Part shown: positions 35,364 to 44,493 of the stretch, piece after piece | Position numbering within the stretch: position 1 is the first letter of the stretch | Layout of the letters: the number at the start of each line of letters is the position of its first letter | Origin: Cylindrodendrum hubeiense | Lineage: Eukaryota > Ascomycota > Sordariomycetes > Hypocreales > Nectriaceae | NCBI GenBank assembly: GCA_014621425.1 | Contig: JAANBB010000283.1 | Span: forward strand, 1-53,576 | Direction: 5' to 3' | Length of the DNA: 53,576 nt | Notes under the pieces: generated by a model | Seen by the model: the letters and a program-made list of their open reading frames with translations, nothing else | What the model was told of the DNA's origin: nothing | Databases searched by the model: none | Program-made: the position numbers and the translations under genes

Positions 35364-35787
35364 CGCCTGGACTGAGGGTTCGGGTCGAGGAGGAGGAGCA
35401 AGCAAAGAAGGAGTGGTAGGTGGTTGCCAAAACTAGAGAAAATGCCCGAATGCCCCTAATAAAACAGAATCACCAAGGCCATATCAAGGGTCGCGTGCCT
35501 ATCAAGATAAGAGCTGGCTTGACGAAATCGGTCCCACGCTTATCTCGATCGTATGCGGGGTACATCACGGACCGAGGGCGGGTTCTTGTCTCCACTGTCT
35601 CCCTTTTAGGCTATGTTTTGCGAACGAGTCAAGGCCGCCGAAGCCACTCATTGTCTATCCATATCATTAGAAATACGGGTTGTTCTTCAGCCGATTCAAT
35701 CCTCTCGCATACATTATTCTCATACTGCTCGAAACACCATCTTATTTGCAGTTCATATTATTCTCACAACACCACAAGCTATACAAG
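35364..35787. promoter_or_regulatory. Divergent promoter, regulator (-) and EthD2 (+)
   Basis: Only 424 bp separate the two start codons, so regulatory sites are probably shared. An inverted pair TCGGTCC (35,528-35,534) and GGACCGA (35,569-35,575) could be Zn2Cys6 half-sites and allow autoregulation; this is inference. Confidence 0.5.
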
Positions 35788-36099
35788 ATGCCTGCTGCCG
35801 TGAGCGTCTTCTATCCCCGCACGGCGGACTCTACTTTCGACGTCGAATATTATAAGACCACATACATGCCCAAGTGTCAGCGTGTCTTTGGCCCGCAGGG
35901 TATGAAAGGCTATCGAATCGTGGCCCTGACCTCGGAATCGCCCTACTCGGTTCACTGCGTCATGTACTGGGAATCATGCGATCATTTCGACAAGGCAATG
36001 GACCACGGCGGACATGAGCTTGATGATGAAATTCAGAAATTCAGCAACAAGATGCCCATCACTTGCTTTGGCGATATTGCTTTCACCAACTTGGAATGA
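35788..36099 (+). CDS. EthD-domain protein 2 (dimeric alpha-beta barrel)
   Basis: 103 residues, single exon, paralogous to EthD1. Shared landmarks are F17-D-V-E-Y-Y (17-22), M27-P28, G-M-K-G-Y (38-42), C-V-M-Y-W (57-61), D-H-F-D-K-A-M-D (65-72), G-G-H (74-76) and a closing F-G-D-I (94-97). The H-M-P of bacterial EthD is Y-M-P here. ATG 35,788 aligns with the start of EthD1, although the frame stays open back to 35,680. Its promoter is shared with the Zn2Cys6 gene. A catalytic or carrier role for a cluster intermediate is possible but not shown. Confidence 0.86.
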   Translation: MPAAVSVFYPRTADSTFDVEYYKTTYMPKCQRVFGPQGMKGYRIVALTSESPYSVHCVMYWESCDHFDKAMDHGGHELDDEIQKFSNKMPITCFGDIAFTNLE

Positions 36100-37053
36100 G
36101 AGGAGAGCTATTTCGAAATGCTCGACGGCGAAACTAGACTCTCGGACGGATGGGGAGCAGAGCGTATGGATTAAGCTTGTCCGACAAGACTCAGTTATTG
36201 GACAAGTCGTCTCTCGATGGCTTTAGCTTCAATAGACAATAAATTGAAACGTCAAGAGAGTAAATGCATCATTCCATAATTATCATTTTGTGAAAATTTA
36301 CGGAGTAGGGATCAGAGAACGGTTCGCTTGAGTGTAATTTAACCCATAATACTTCGTGCAGATTACGGAGTACAGTCTAATAATATGGCGTGAGGATTGT
36401 GTTGTGGTTCTCTGGTCTATCAGTGTGGAATGCTTATAAGGGCATTTATAGCTCATGTGTCAGTTAGGATGCCAGTCCACTTGAGCTGGACTGTCCCAAT
36501 CGGGCTGTTCCGACCGGTATTGGCATCATTAGATAAGTTCAATTAGTCACTCATTGAGAGCTGCAGGGTAGGAATGGGAAATCGCGATCAGCTTCAACCG
36601 TATTCTCAGCTTTCAAGCATTATCATGAATACCCAGCAGTAGATCTTCTTGAAAGCTCAATTTACGTTTTTTATGGCCTATCTTGTCCATATTATATTGT
36701 GATCTGTTGAGTCAAATGATACTGATTGATAGCATCGACCAGACAGTTCGACTTTGTTCGCTTGAGAGTCTTCTACCTGTGCCCCTCCCTATGTTGCGGA
36801 CGTATCACTTTTGTGCCGTTTCTCCATATAGAATGCTAGAGGAAACGGGCGCGCATAACCTGGGCTGGTGAGTTGATGCGTACGCGCCCACCTGTCTCCC
36901 CACACAACAGCGAATGGCAAGAAGCACGGGTCAGGAGGAAAGTCACCAGCATATGATAGAGTGCGATAGAAATCTCTTTATTGTCTAAACAGAGAATACC
37001 ACGACTTATATATCTCTCGGCAACTAGATGTATACATTTGCTTGGCGAGCCGT
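36100..37053. other. Intergenic, 3' ends of EthD2 and amine oxidase
   Basis: About 950 bp between converging genes. TACGGAGTA occurs at 36,299-36,307 and 36,364-36,372, a short near-palindrome also present at 31,736. No gene or RNA supported. Confidence 0.45.
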
Positions 37054-39348
37054 CTAGATTTTGCTCTGTTTTGGCAAACAGCACGACGCCTCCTCAATCA
37101 ATCCCGGACGCTCTATCAGTCTGCTCTTATTGAATGCCTGTTTACTTGGGGGTACGTCAAGAGAGGGATTCTTATCAAAGAAGTTGGCCGGCTTCATGGA
37201 CACCTTGATAATCTCGACGGGCATGACGGGGAAATCTTCGATTCGAGGGATGTGGTTCATTCCAAAGGATACCCACACGACGATGTCCTCGTCGACAACA
37301 TTGTCCTGACGTTCAGTGAAGCTGCGAAGCCCCTGGCCTCCACGGGATTGCATGGTATGCTTGCCACCGGCCCACAACTCGCCTTCCTTGTACTTGGTAA
37401 CGTAGATATTGTGAGAGGAAAACTCGGACCGGCGAAAATGGAACGACTCCTGATCGGAGATAATTTTCTGGCAATCAGGCGCATGGATTTTATACGCCAC
37501 TGGCTTGTTATTGACCTTGTTGAGCACCTGCGAGTTTTCAATTTTGAAGAACCGGTTTTTCGATGCATCTAAGTCCAGGCCGGCTGACTTTTCGACGACG
37601 GTATCGGCGGAATAGTAGCCCGTGCCGTGAGGATTCCACTCGGACCGAGGGTACGGATGGGCTTCAGTGTAAGACAGGCGATTCTTGTGTCCGTCGATGG
37701 CTGGATCAATGCGGAGAGAGAAGAAGTGCTGATGGTGTGCAGCCAGAACTCCAGGATGGACAACAGTGCCGAAAGGCACCGACAGGCCCTCATCGATGGG
37801 CTGCGTTGAGAGAATACCGGTAGCCCGGACCTCGTACATAATCTCTCCTGCCTGGTTGAAGATAAAGGCGAGAATGTACTCGTAGTTGGAAACCTGCTTA
37901 GCGATGAGGAAGAGAAAGTAAATGGGCTGCCGCATGCAAGAGCCAACTCACCGTGATGATGGACTGTAGGACGAGCTCCCTGTTGCGGACGACTGCCGCT
38001 CGTCCTGTGCGATAGTTTGTGTGCTTCCAACCAATGCCATTGTCCTGTTCGTGAATACAGACGACGTTGGGCATGTTTTGGGCCTCTCCGTCGGCGTTAG
38101 AAAGAACAGCGCTCAGATAGTGGATATACCCTAGGCAGTCACAACCAAGTTCCAGGTTGTTGGCCGTGATTCCAGCGCCGGCGTCGCCGAGGTCAAACGC
38201 GTGCTTCTTATGATACGGGTGCCTGGGATCGGCATAGGGAATGCTCATATCGGAAAGCGAAAGCCGGTAGAATACACTTCGGTTGTCGTAATGGACATCG
38301 TATAAAACCATTCCTAAATTAGTAAAATCATATCAGCTCTGTGTGTGAGATAGAATCGTGACGACTGGTACCAATCTACCCTTCATTCATTGCTCTCACC
38401 TTCTCTCTGATTAAATCCAAGGATGAAAGACCACTTCTGCCAAGTGATCCGCTCCCCTAGCTGGCCAACCTTTGAGACCTGAAAGCTGGCTCCTTCGGGT
38501 TGGACCACGTGCAATGGCTTGAGGTCGGTTCTCAGGTTTTGATTCTCAGGTAGGTAGTCGTTGACGGGCTGCATTTTGTACGGGCTTGTTTCCTTGATGG
38601 TGTTGTCGGCACCCGTAGGCATTTTGTCGACGCGAATCACCTTCATGGCAGTGGCGTCGACGACTGGCGAGATGTCCAAAGGATGGGCGTAGTGGTTGCC
38701 GTCGGGATCACTTGTGGGCCTGACATAGAGAAAGCATTGAAACATACGCTTCTCATCGTCCAAACAGTCCGATCCTGTCGGGTTGGAATTAGCGACCATG
38801 TCGGAAGGAACCTCAAATTTGCCTCCACCACGTACCGTAGCCCCATGGATCGGTCATGACCTTGGCTCCGGTAGGCAGTTCCAGCTTGGCAAGTTCAGCC
38901 TTCACACGGGGGTCCTCCAAAGCTAGCTTCTCCACCATCATGAGCTCGTAAGGGTCTGCGTTAGGATGCTCAAAAGGCCCAAGCCGAACATTATGTTCGA
39001 CCTGGCCTGTCGTAATGTTGATAATTGCTTCGTGGGGGGCACCCTACATTGAGCATAGTCATCAGCTACAAGCACTGACGTGTAAGTCAGGGAGGGCTGG
39101 GAGCGTACCGAAGACTTGATGGTGTACACCACAAAGACCTTTCTATCAATAGAACGTAGCCTCTTTGATTGGCGTTCGGCTTCGAGGTACCCAACCACCA
39201 AATGCTTTTCTGGCTCTTGAAGAGTGATTGCCTTGAATCCGATGGACACATTTGCAGGCCACCGACCCTTGGCCAGCAAAGCCGCCGATTTGATTTCCGC
39301 GGCCGTGATTGGGGCCAATGGGTGAGAGGCTTGGTTCAAGTAAGACAT
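37054..39348 (-). CDS. Copper amine oxidase (primary-amine oxidase)
   Basis: Topaquinone copper enzyme that oxidises primary amines to aldehydes, releasing NH3 and H2O2. 674 residues in five exons: 39,348-39,109, 39,043-38,836, 38,774-38,400, 38,313-37,952 and 37,893-37,054; introns 65, 61, 86 and 58 nt, all GT...AG with consistent phase. The topaquinone precursor is Y399 in N398-Y-E-Y401. The catalytic base is D315 in F-D-L-G-D-A-G-A-G. Copper ligands are H449-Q-H451 and H609 (N-H-I-P-R-I-E-D-F-P). D-P-W-G-Y-G-S-D spans the second intron, which supports that junction. No signal peptide is visible, so it is cytosolic or peroxisomal; the C-terminus S-K-I is a weak PTS1-like tripeptide. It is divergent from the amine permease, a pairing that fits uptake plus oxidation of amines as nitrogen source. 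Confidence 0.94.
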
Positions 39349-39503
39349 ATTTTCAGAGACTATACAGCTGCGGGCTGCTGCAAGTAATGGTTTAATGCTT
39401 GGAGTCTTTGTTGGATTAAATCTGGTGTCAGAGTGGGCGAATGCAAACTTGAAGAGCTCCTTTTAACAGTAACCTATTGTCCTCCCAGCCCAGCGACTGC
39501 GAT

Positions 39504-39565
39504 ACCACAATGCATGACCTTACCTACCTTAGCTACAGCGTCACCGCAATGCATGACCTAACCTA
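39504..39565. repeat. Imperfect 23-bp direct repeats in promoter
   Basis: 39,504-39,526 and 39,543-39,565 share ACCRCAATGCATGACCT, each followed by an A/T-containing CCTA end. Both contain the palindrome ATGCAT. They lie 155-220 bp upstream of the oxidase start. Confidence 0.7.
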
Positions 39566-39664
39566 GTGTGCTCCCAGCGCTACGACATGATCGTTTCTAA
39601 TAGAGGATAAAAAATCCGAATGCCCTAGACCGATAAAGAGCAAGTGCAGACTAAAAAGGCATAT

Positions 39665-39695
39665 CAGCTTATCATGATACCAGCTTATCATGATA
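39665..39695. promoter_or_regulatory. Paired GATA-factor (AreA-type) sites
   Basis: CAGCTTATCATGATA occurs twice with one base between (39,665-39,679 and 39,681-39,695). Each copy contains TGATAAG on the minus strand, a match to HGATAR bound by AreA-type nitrogen regulators, and the second also gives TGATAG on the plus strand. TATCATGATA is itself palindromic. Closely paired GATA sites are typical of strongly nitrogen-regulated fungal promoters. Confidence 0.6.
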
Positions 39696-39702
39696 GCGAC
39701 GG

Positions 39703-39719
39703 CCGGAACTCAATTCCGG
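39703..39719. promoter_or_regulatory. CGG-N9-CCG palindrome, candidate Zn2Cys6 operator
   Basis: CCGGAACTCAATTCCGG has perfect 6-bp arms, giving CGG and CCG triplets nine bases apart, and lies 8 bp from the GATA pair. Inverted CGG triplets with fixed spacing are the classic binding site of binuclear zinc cluster dimers. Confidence 0.55.
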
Positions 39720-39947
39720 TGGTAATGTGGGGGAGGGGGCGCTGTTCCCTGCTATCTGCTGAGGGCTTCATTCTGACCCCCCGGCATCCTCATTACATAG
39801 TAGGCCTACGACAGGAGATGATTATAGTATTGCCGCCAACTTCCTAAAAGACAGGTTTTCCCTCGCGAAAAGAGCGAGAATAACTAGTCAACCGTTTTTG
39901 GTATTTCGTTCTCGTCCAATCTTTCTTCTTTACTTTCGAGATACAAC

Positions 39948-41879
39948 ATGGCAAGCATTGTTAAGGCACACTCAAGTCGTCGGCTTTCCGACACCAAAAC
40001 GCCCTCTTGCTCCACCGGCCCCGCAAGCCAGCCGCAGGTCAGCGATGATCAGCATGAGTCTAGGCCAATCAATGCCTCAGGTCATCAACAGGAGCTGGAG
40101 AGTCAGTTCACCACATTGTCCCTCATCGCCGTTGGCATCACCATTGGAGATGTGTGGCCCGCCACAGCAGGTAAGCCCGCCGCATGTTCCGGCTGATGCA
40201 TGTATATTCCAAAGTAATAAACCACTGACAAATCGTTAGGCACTATTGTATGTCGTGGCCAAGGCCCATTATGTCACCGCACGATGAAACTAACGATGCA
40301 ATCTTGTTAGGTCGTTGCGCTTTACAATGGAGGTTCACCTGGGGTTCTCTTCGAGTTCCTCGCTGCGTGCCTCTGCTATCTACCGGTGACCGCATCGCTT
40401 GCCGAATTAGCCTCCGCTATGCCCTCTTCAAGTGGTGAGCACACCTTGCTTTTTGGCAACTTCTAGATCTGTTTCTTAACATTGAAGTTCAAGGTCTCTA
40501 CCAATATTCAACCGTCGCCTCCGGACCCAAATGGGGGAGAATGGTTGGATTCTACACAGGATGGTGGAACTACTTTCAGTGGTTGGTCGGTTCTGTGTCG
40601 ATGGGGTTCGTTGTCGGTACGTTACCATGCATGGTGAGGGCGGTGTCTCCGTCCCTCGGTTTGGGGACAGTGACACTATTGCTTTGGCCTCTTCACCCAA
40701 GAACCCAACGCTGATATTATCATAGCTCAACAAATCCTCGGCACTTATGCCTTCGCCAACCCAAACTATACTCAACAATCCTGGCATGTTTTTCTAGTCT
40801 TTCTAGCAGCCCTCTGGTCCGCATACGCGATGATCATGTTTGCAAATAGGACAATGCCGCTGCTCCATAATGTTGGCGTTGTCCTGGTCCTGGGAGGCCT
40901 GATCATCATGATAACTATCTGCGGTGCAATGCCGGGAAGAGGAGGACGGCCTCCTCATGCGACTAGCAAAGCCGTCTGGACTGATTGGAAGAACTACAGC
41001 GGATGGCCCGACGTTGTGGCATTCATGTGTGGTATGCTCAACGGCGCGTACGCTGTGGGAGCACCTGATGCGACAATTCATGTGGCTGAAGAAATCCCTC
41101 AGCCTCATATCAACGTCCCCAAGGCAATGTGCATCCAGATGATCTCGGGCATGATCACGGCTTTCGCCTACCTGCTCGCCATCATGTACTGTATCACAGA
41201 CTTTGACGAGATCCTCAACGCAACCTTGCCCTTGGCCGCAGTCTACAAGCAGGCTACCCGATCCGATTCCATTACCATTGGAATGATGGTTGTGACGCTC
41301 CTTCCACTCTACACCTGTCTGGTCGGGGCTGTCTTAGCCGCATCCAGGCAGGGGTGGGTTCTGGCTCGTGACAAGGCAACACCATACCCAAATTTCATCG
41401 CCAGTGTCCATCCTCGATGGAAGATGCCCTTTAATTCGGCCTTGATCAATTGCATCTTGTCCACGATTTTGGGTTGCCTTTACTTGGGTTCCTCCTTGGC
41501 ATTTAATGCCCTCGTGTCCTCTTATGTTCAACTCAGCACCACAACCTACATGTCGGCCATCATTCCTCTTATCCTTGGAGGCCGCAAGTACTTCGATCCT
41601 GGATGGTTCTCCATGCGTGGTAAAATTGGAATGATCATGAACATCCTGTCAGTAGCTTACATGGGTGTGTTCATTGTTATCTATTCTTTCCCGCCATCTC
41701 ATCCGACAACTGTGGCGGGAATGAACTGGGCCCCTGTGGTATACGTCTCCATATCGGTTATTATCACTATCTATTGGTTCAAATTGAGAAATGAGTATGA
41801 TGGCCCAGTGTATGTTGGCAGGGTTCAGACCATTGATGGGATTCCTGACACTGCTCAGTGTTCTAATACTGTTAAATAG
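39948..41879 (+). CDS. Amino acid/choline/GABA-type permease (APC superfamily)
   Basis: Plasma-membrane amine or amino acid importer of 543 residues. Exons 39,948-40,170, 40,240-40,247, 40,311-40,434, 40,494-40,616 and 40,726-41,879; introns 69, 63, 59 and 109 nt. The second exon is only 8 nt, but phase and the restored sequence A-G-T-I-V-V-A-L-Y-N-G-G demand it. After a hydrophilic N-terminus (~55 residues), twelve hydrophobic segments can be counted, from T-L-S-L-I-A-V-G-I-T-I-G to W-A-P-V-V-Y-V-S-I-S-V-I. P-D-A-T-I-H-V-A-E-E-I with the following P-K-A-M is the loop typical of fungal choline/GABA-type permeases. The head-to-head partner is the copper amine oxidase, so the natural guess is an amine substrate (inference). 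Confidence 0.9.
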
Positions 41880-41968
41880 TAAGTAGTTATATAGAGGTAG
41901 ATTAAGGGTTAGAAAGAGATAGTATGTATTTTGTTGGTGGAGGTGACCCTTTAGTGTAGACCACACCC

Positions 41969-42031
41969 ATCCTGTGGGGTATCTATAGGATCCTGTGGGG
42001 TATCTATAGGATCCTGTGGGGTATCTATAGG
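41969..42031. repeat. Tandem repeat, 3 x 21 bp
   Basis: Three perfect head-to-tail copies of a 21-bp unit beginning ATCCTGTGGGG and ending TATCTATAGG, 90 bp after the permease stop and therefore probably in its 3' untranslated region. Confidence 0.9.
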
Positions 42032-43308
42032 AAAGGACGAAGAAGGGAATAGAAGATTATAAACACAACCTGGGGTAAAATAGATTAAGAATGTTTGATC
42101 AAAGAGCTCTTAATAATTGTACTTGTAGAGAAGGAACGATAAGATCTACTGTGACAGCTTAGTCAGTGAAAAATGGGAAATGGATAAAAGGTGTTAAGTT
42201 AATTAGAGTACCGAATAGTCAATACCTAAGATAGATACAATAAAATACAGATATATTATTATCTTGATAGTATATTATTAACTTCACACCCACGAAACCA
42301 CCTGAGCAAAGCCTCCATATACTAACTCTGTCCCTGTACACACTAACTCTGACCCCAAACCGATATCCAGGAGTTCCCCTTCTATCCTTGAAACTGAGCA
42401 ATTACCGCTTTATCCTGAGCTGGGCTGAGCCAGCCTGAGCTGATGGCGATCCTTCGCGAACTCTTGGCAATGGAGCCCAGGCTAGTGCCCCCTGGAACAT
42501 CATTTGTGGAGATCCTGTTTTCCGACCGACTTCGCCACAAAAGTCCGAGCACCCCACCTAACGTCCTATTCTTGGCATTATTGATTATTTGCGATCACTC
42601 TATGCCTAGCATTGAACTAAATAATATTCGGTCTCATTGTGGCACCATGACACTCTAAATCCGCATGCTTCTGACTCCTTGTGGTGAACATGCCCACTCT
42701 CTCGTAGATGGCACCCTTCTGCCCGCACCCTGATCCAATAGCTACAACTCCCTCATGAGCAACCCAGCAGGAAAAAAGGAATCAAAATACTCAGGCTCTC
42801 CGGTCTCCTCATCCCTTCATGAGTACACGGTGCTGAATTCCGCCAGTCCACCATAGTCAGCAGCCCCGTACGCTTCACTGCACCTGTACCCGGTACCATG
42901 GTGATCCGCAGAGCCCTGGCTGATTCAGATGTGGTTGAACATGCTGGAGCAGTTGGAAAGTAGTTCGCACAGTCAACACTACATGTGGAGCGATCCGAGC
43001 ATCCATGGATTGTTTCAATGGATGTTGTCATGTCAGATGATAATCTCGCAGCTGACTGGCATCAGTCCGAGCATCAGTCCGAGCATGCAGTCAGCATACT
43101 AATCTTAGCTTAAAGCTTCGTGGCTATTCCTTCCCAAAGTGAATCCACTCTTGGCACAGGCAGGTATCTAATATTTCTTCCCAGTCAGCATACCTACGTC
43201 ATTGTTATTTAATCTGCATGTAGGAGGGGGCTGTATTAGTTGTGAATGCGAGCCATCTACTACCCATGGATTGCTACAAGCTTGGTTTCCAAATCCACCT
43301 CAGTCCAT

Positions 43309-43316
43309 TATAAAAG
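43309..43316 (+). promoter_or_regulatory. TATA box of secreted protein gene
   Basis: TATAAAAG, 185 bp upstream of the ATG at 43,501. It implies a leader of about 150 nt and argues against translation starting at the earlier in-frame ATG at 43,246. Confidence 0.6.
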
Positions 43317-43500
43317 GCACCGACTCGGCGATATTTCTGGACATTTATCTACAACAGAATCATCAATCAACCTTCCTCTCAAGAGTCTATCTACTTTAGA
43401 CAACAGTCCAACCGTCAGTAATTCTTCGAATATCGAAACAGCGAACCAACAACTCAAAGCTCTTCCCAAGTCACCTTACCTCCGACACCCACCCTTTACA

Positions 43501-44493
43501 ATGCCTTCTATCATTCCGTTCGTTCTCCTTAGTCTCGGCAGCTTCCAGCTTGCCGCAGGCCAAATCGTCAACTGTAACTCTCTCGGTATCCCGAATGGGT
43601 TCCAAGGCCACGACCAGTGGCGCGCCTCGACCAAGGATTGTGCGGAAGCTACCAACAAGCTGGAGGCGCAATTTGGTGAAGTCGTCCCAGAGGCTTCAAA
43701 CGGCTGCGTCTCCTTGGCAACGTCGGGAGATTGCGAAATCTCCATGTGCGACTCAACAGACGTACGTAGGGCCATCTACTACGAGTCGGTGTGGACGGCA
43801 GCTAGGATCGTCCACGCTAGACATAAGGCAGACGGGAATGTAGCGGGATACGTCTCGCTCGATGATTACAGCGATACCGGCGGCTTCAAGACGTTTGTTA
43901 AGGTCGCTCGGAAGGATACCCCTAACCCCCAGGGTAAACGAAAGCGTGGCCTTCTCGGGCGCCAGAGCGCCTTGATCCTGGACGAGCGGGAAGAAACTAA
44001 GGATGTGGAGGTTCGGAACTGGTCAGGCAAGGACAGCGAGTATCCGGACCTGGATAAACGCGCAAACAACAATTGGTGGAGCAAGGATACGAGGAATATC
44101 CCTAACACCGGGTTGTACGCAAACATCCGCGCCGCGTGGGGGCCCGGAGAGACCATCGCGACTGAACAGCTCGAGAACGGCATGGAGAATCTGCTTATCG
44201 ACTGGAATAATGCGCAGGGCGACCCTTCGAGCCTCCGACCCTCGGCCTATATGGCCCCCGGCGAGATGTTAATCGAGTTCGAGTGGGCCGCACATAACAA
44301 CCATAACGTCAATGATGTTACGCCCGATGAGAGGGTCGAACTCCTGCATTGGGCGGTCCAGGAGCGCCAGACCTATGGCGGCCAGGAAAACTTCTCCATG
44401 CAGATTCGACGAGGCCAAGAAAGCCTCGGGCATCTCATTATCCGCGTCTTCTGGGCGGGACTTAACGATGCGTTGGCTGACGTCTGTGGTTAA
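43501..44493 (+). CDS. Secreted protein with two Kex2-type processing sites
   Basis: 330 residues, single exon, family not recognised. A signal peptide covers residues 1-20 (hydrophobic core, then L-A-A-G). Basic sites K146-R-K-R149 and K186-R187 would be cut by Kex2 in the Golgi, dividing the product into an N-terminal part (21-149) with Cys 25, 47, 69, 78 and 83, a charged linker (150-187), and a C-terminal part (188-330) with only one Cys (329). The N-terminal part (W-R-A-S-x-x-D-C, then G-C-V-S-L and G-D-C) is faintly reminiscent of Ecp2/Hce2-type secreted proteins, but too weakly to assign. A three-part precursor like this is known from several secreted fungal peptides and killer-type proteins; no activity is claimed. 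The frame opens at 43,246, but the signal peptide and TATA box support ATG 43,501. Confidence 0.82.
   Translation: MPSIIPFVLLSLGSFQLAAGQIVNCNSLGIPNGFQGHDQWRASTKDCAEATNKLEAQFGEVVPEASNGCVSLATSGDCEISMCDSTDVRRAIYYESVWTAARIVHARHKADGNVAGYVSLDDYSDTGGFKTFVKVARKDTPNPQGKRKRGLLGRQSALILDEREETKDVEVRNWSGKDSEYPDLDKRANNNWWSKDTRNIPNTGLYANIRAAWGPGETIATEQLENGMENLLIDWNNAQGDPSSLRPSAYMAPGEMLIEFEWAAHNNHNVNDVTPDERVELLHWAVQERQTYGGQENFSMQIRRGQESLGHLIIRVFWAGLNDALADVCG

Larger units (their letters stand above)
39349..39947. promoter_or_regulatory. Divergent promoter, amine oxidase (-) and permease (+)
   Basis: 599 bp between start codons, containing the imperfect direct repeats, the GATA motif pair and the CGG-N9-CCG palindrome listed separately. 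Sites placed between two functionally linked genes suggest joint nitrogen-responsive control (inference). Confidence 0.6.
41880..43500. other. Intergenic, permease to secreted protein
   Basis: 1.6 kb. It contains a 3x21-bp tandem repeat (41,969-42,031), a moderately AT-rich patch (42,050-42,290), a GAGC/CTGAGC-rich stretch near 42,415-42,440, and a 12-bp unit GCATCAGTCCGA twice at 43,059-43,082. A 92-codon minus-strand frame (43,031-42,753) is not convincing as a gene. Confidence 0.45.

Noticed and set aside
37042..37572. 176-codon plus-strand frame opposite the amine oxidase
   Set aside because: Antisense shadow of a strongly conserved coding exon.
42753..43031. 92-codon minus-strand frame
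   Set aside because: No domain, no signal peptide, no supporting splice or promoter signs; probably chance in a non-coding spacer.
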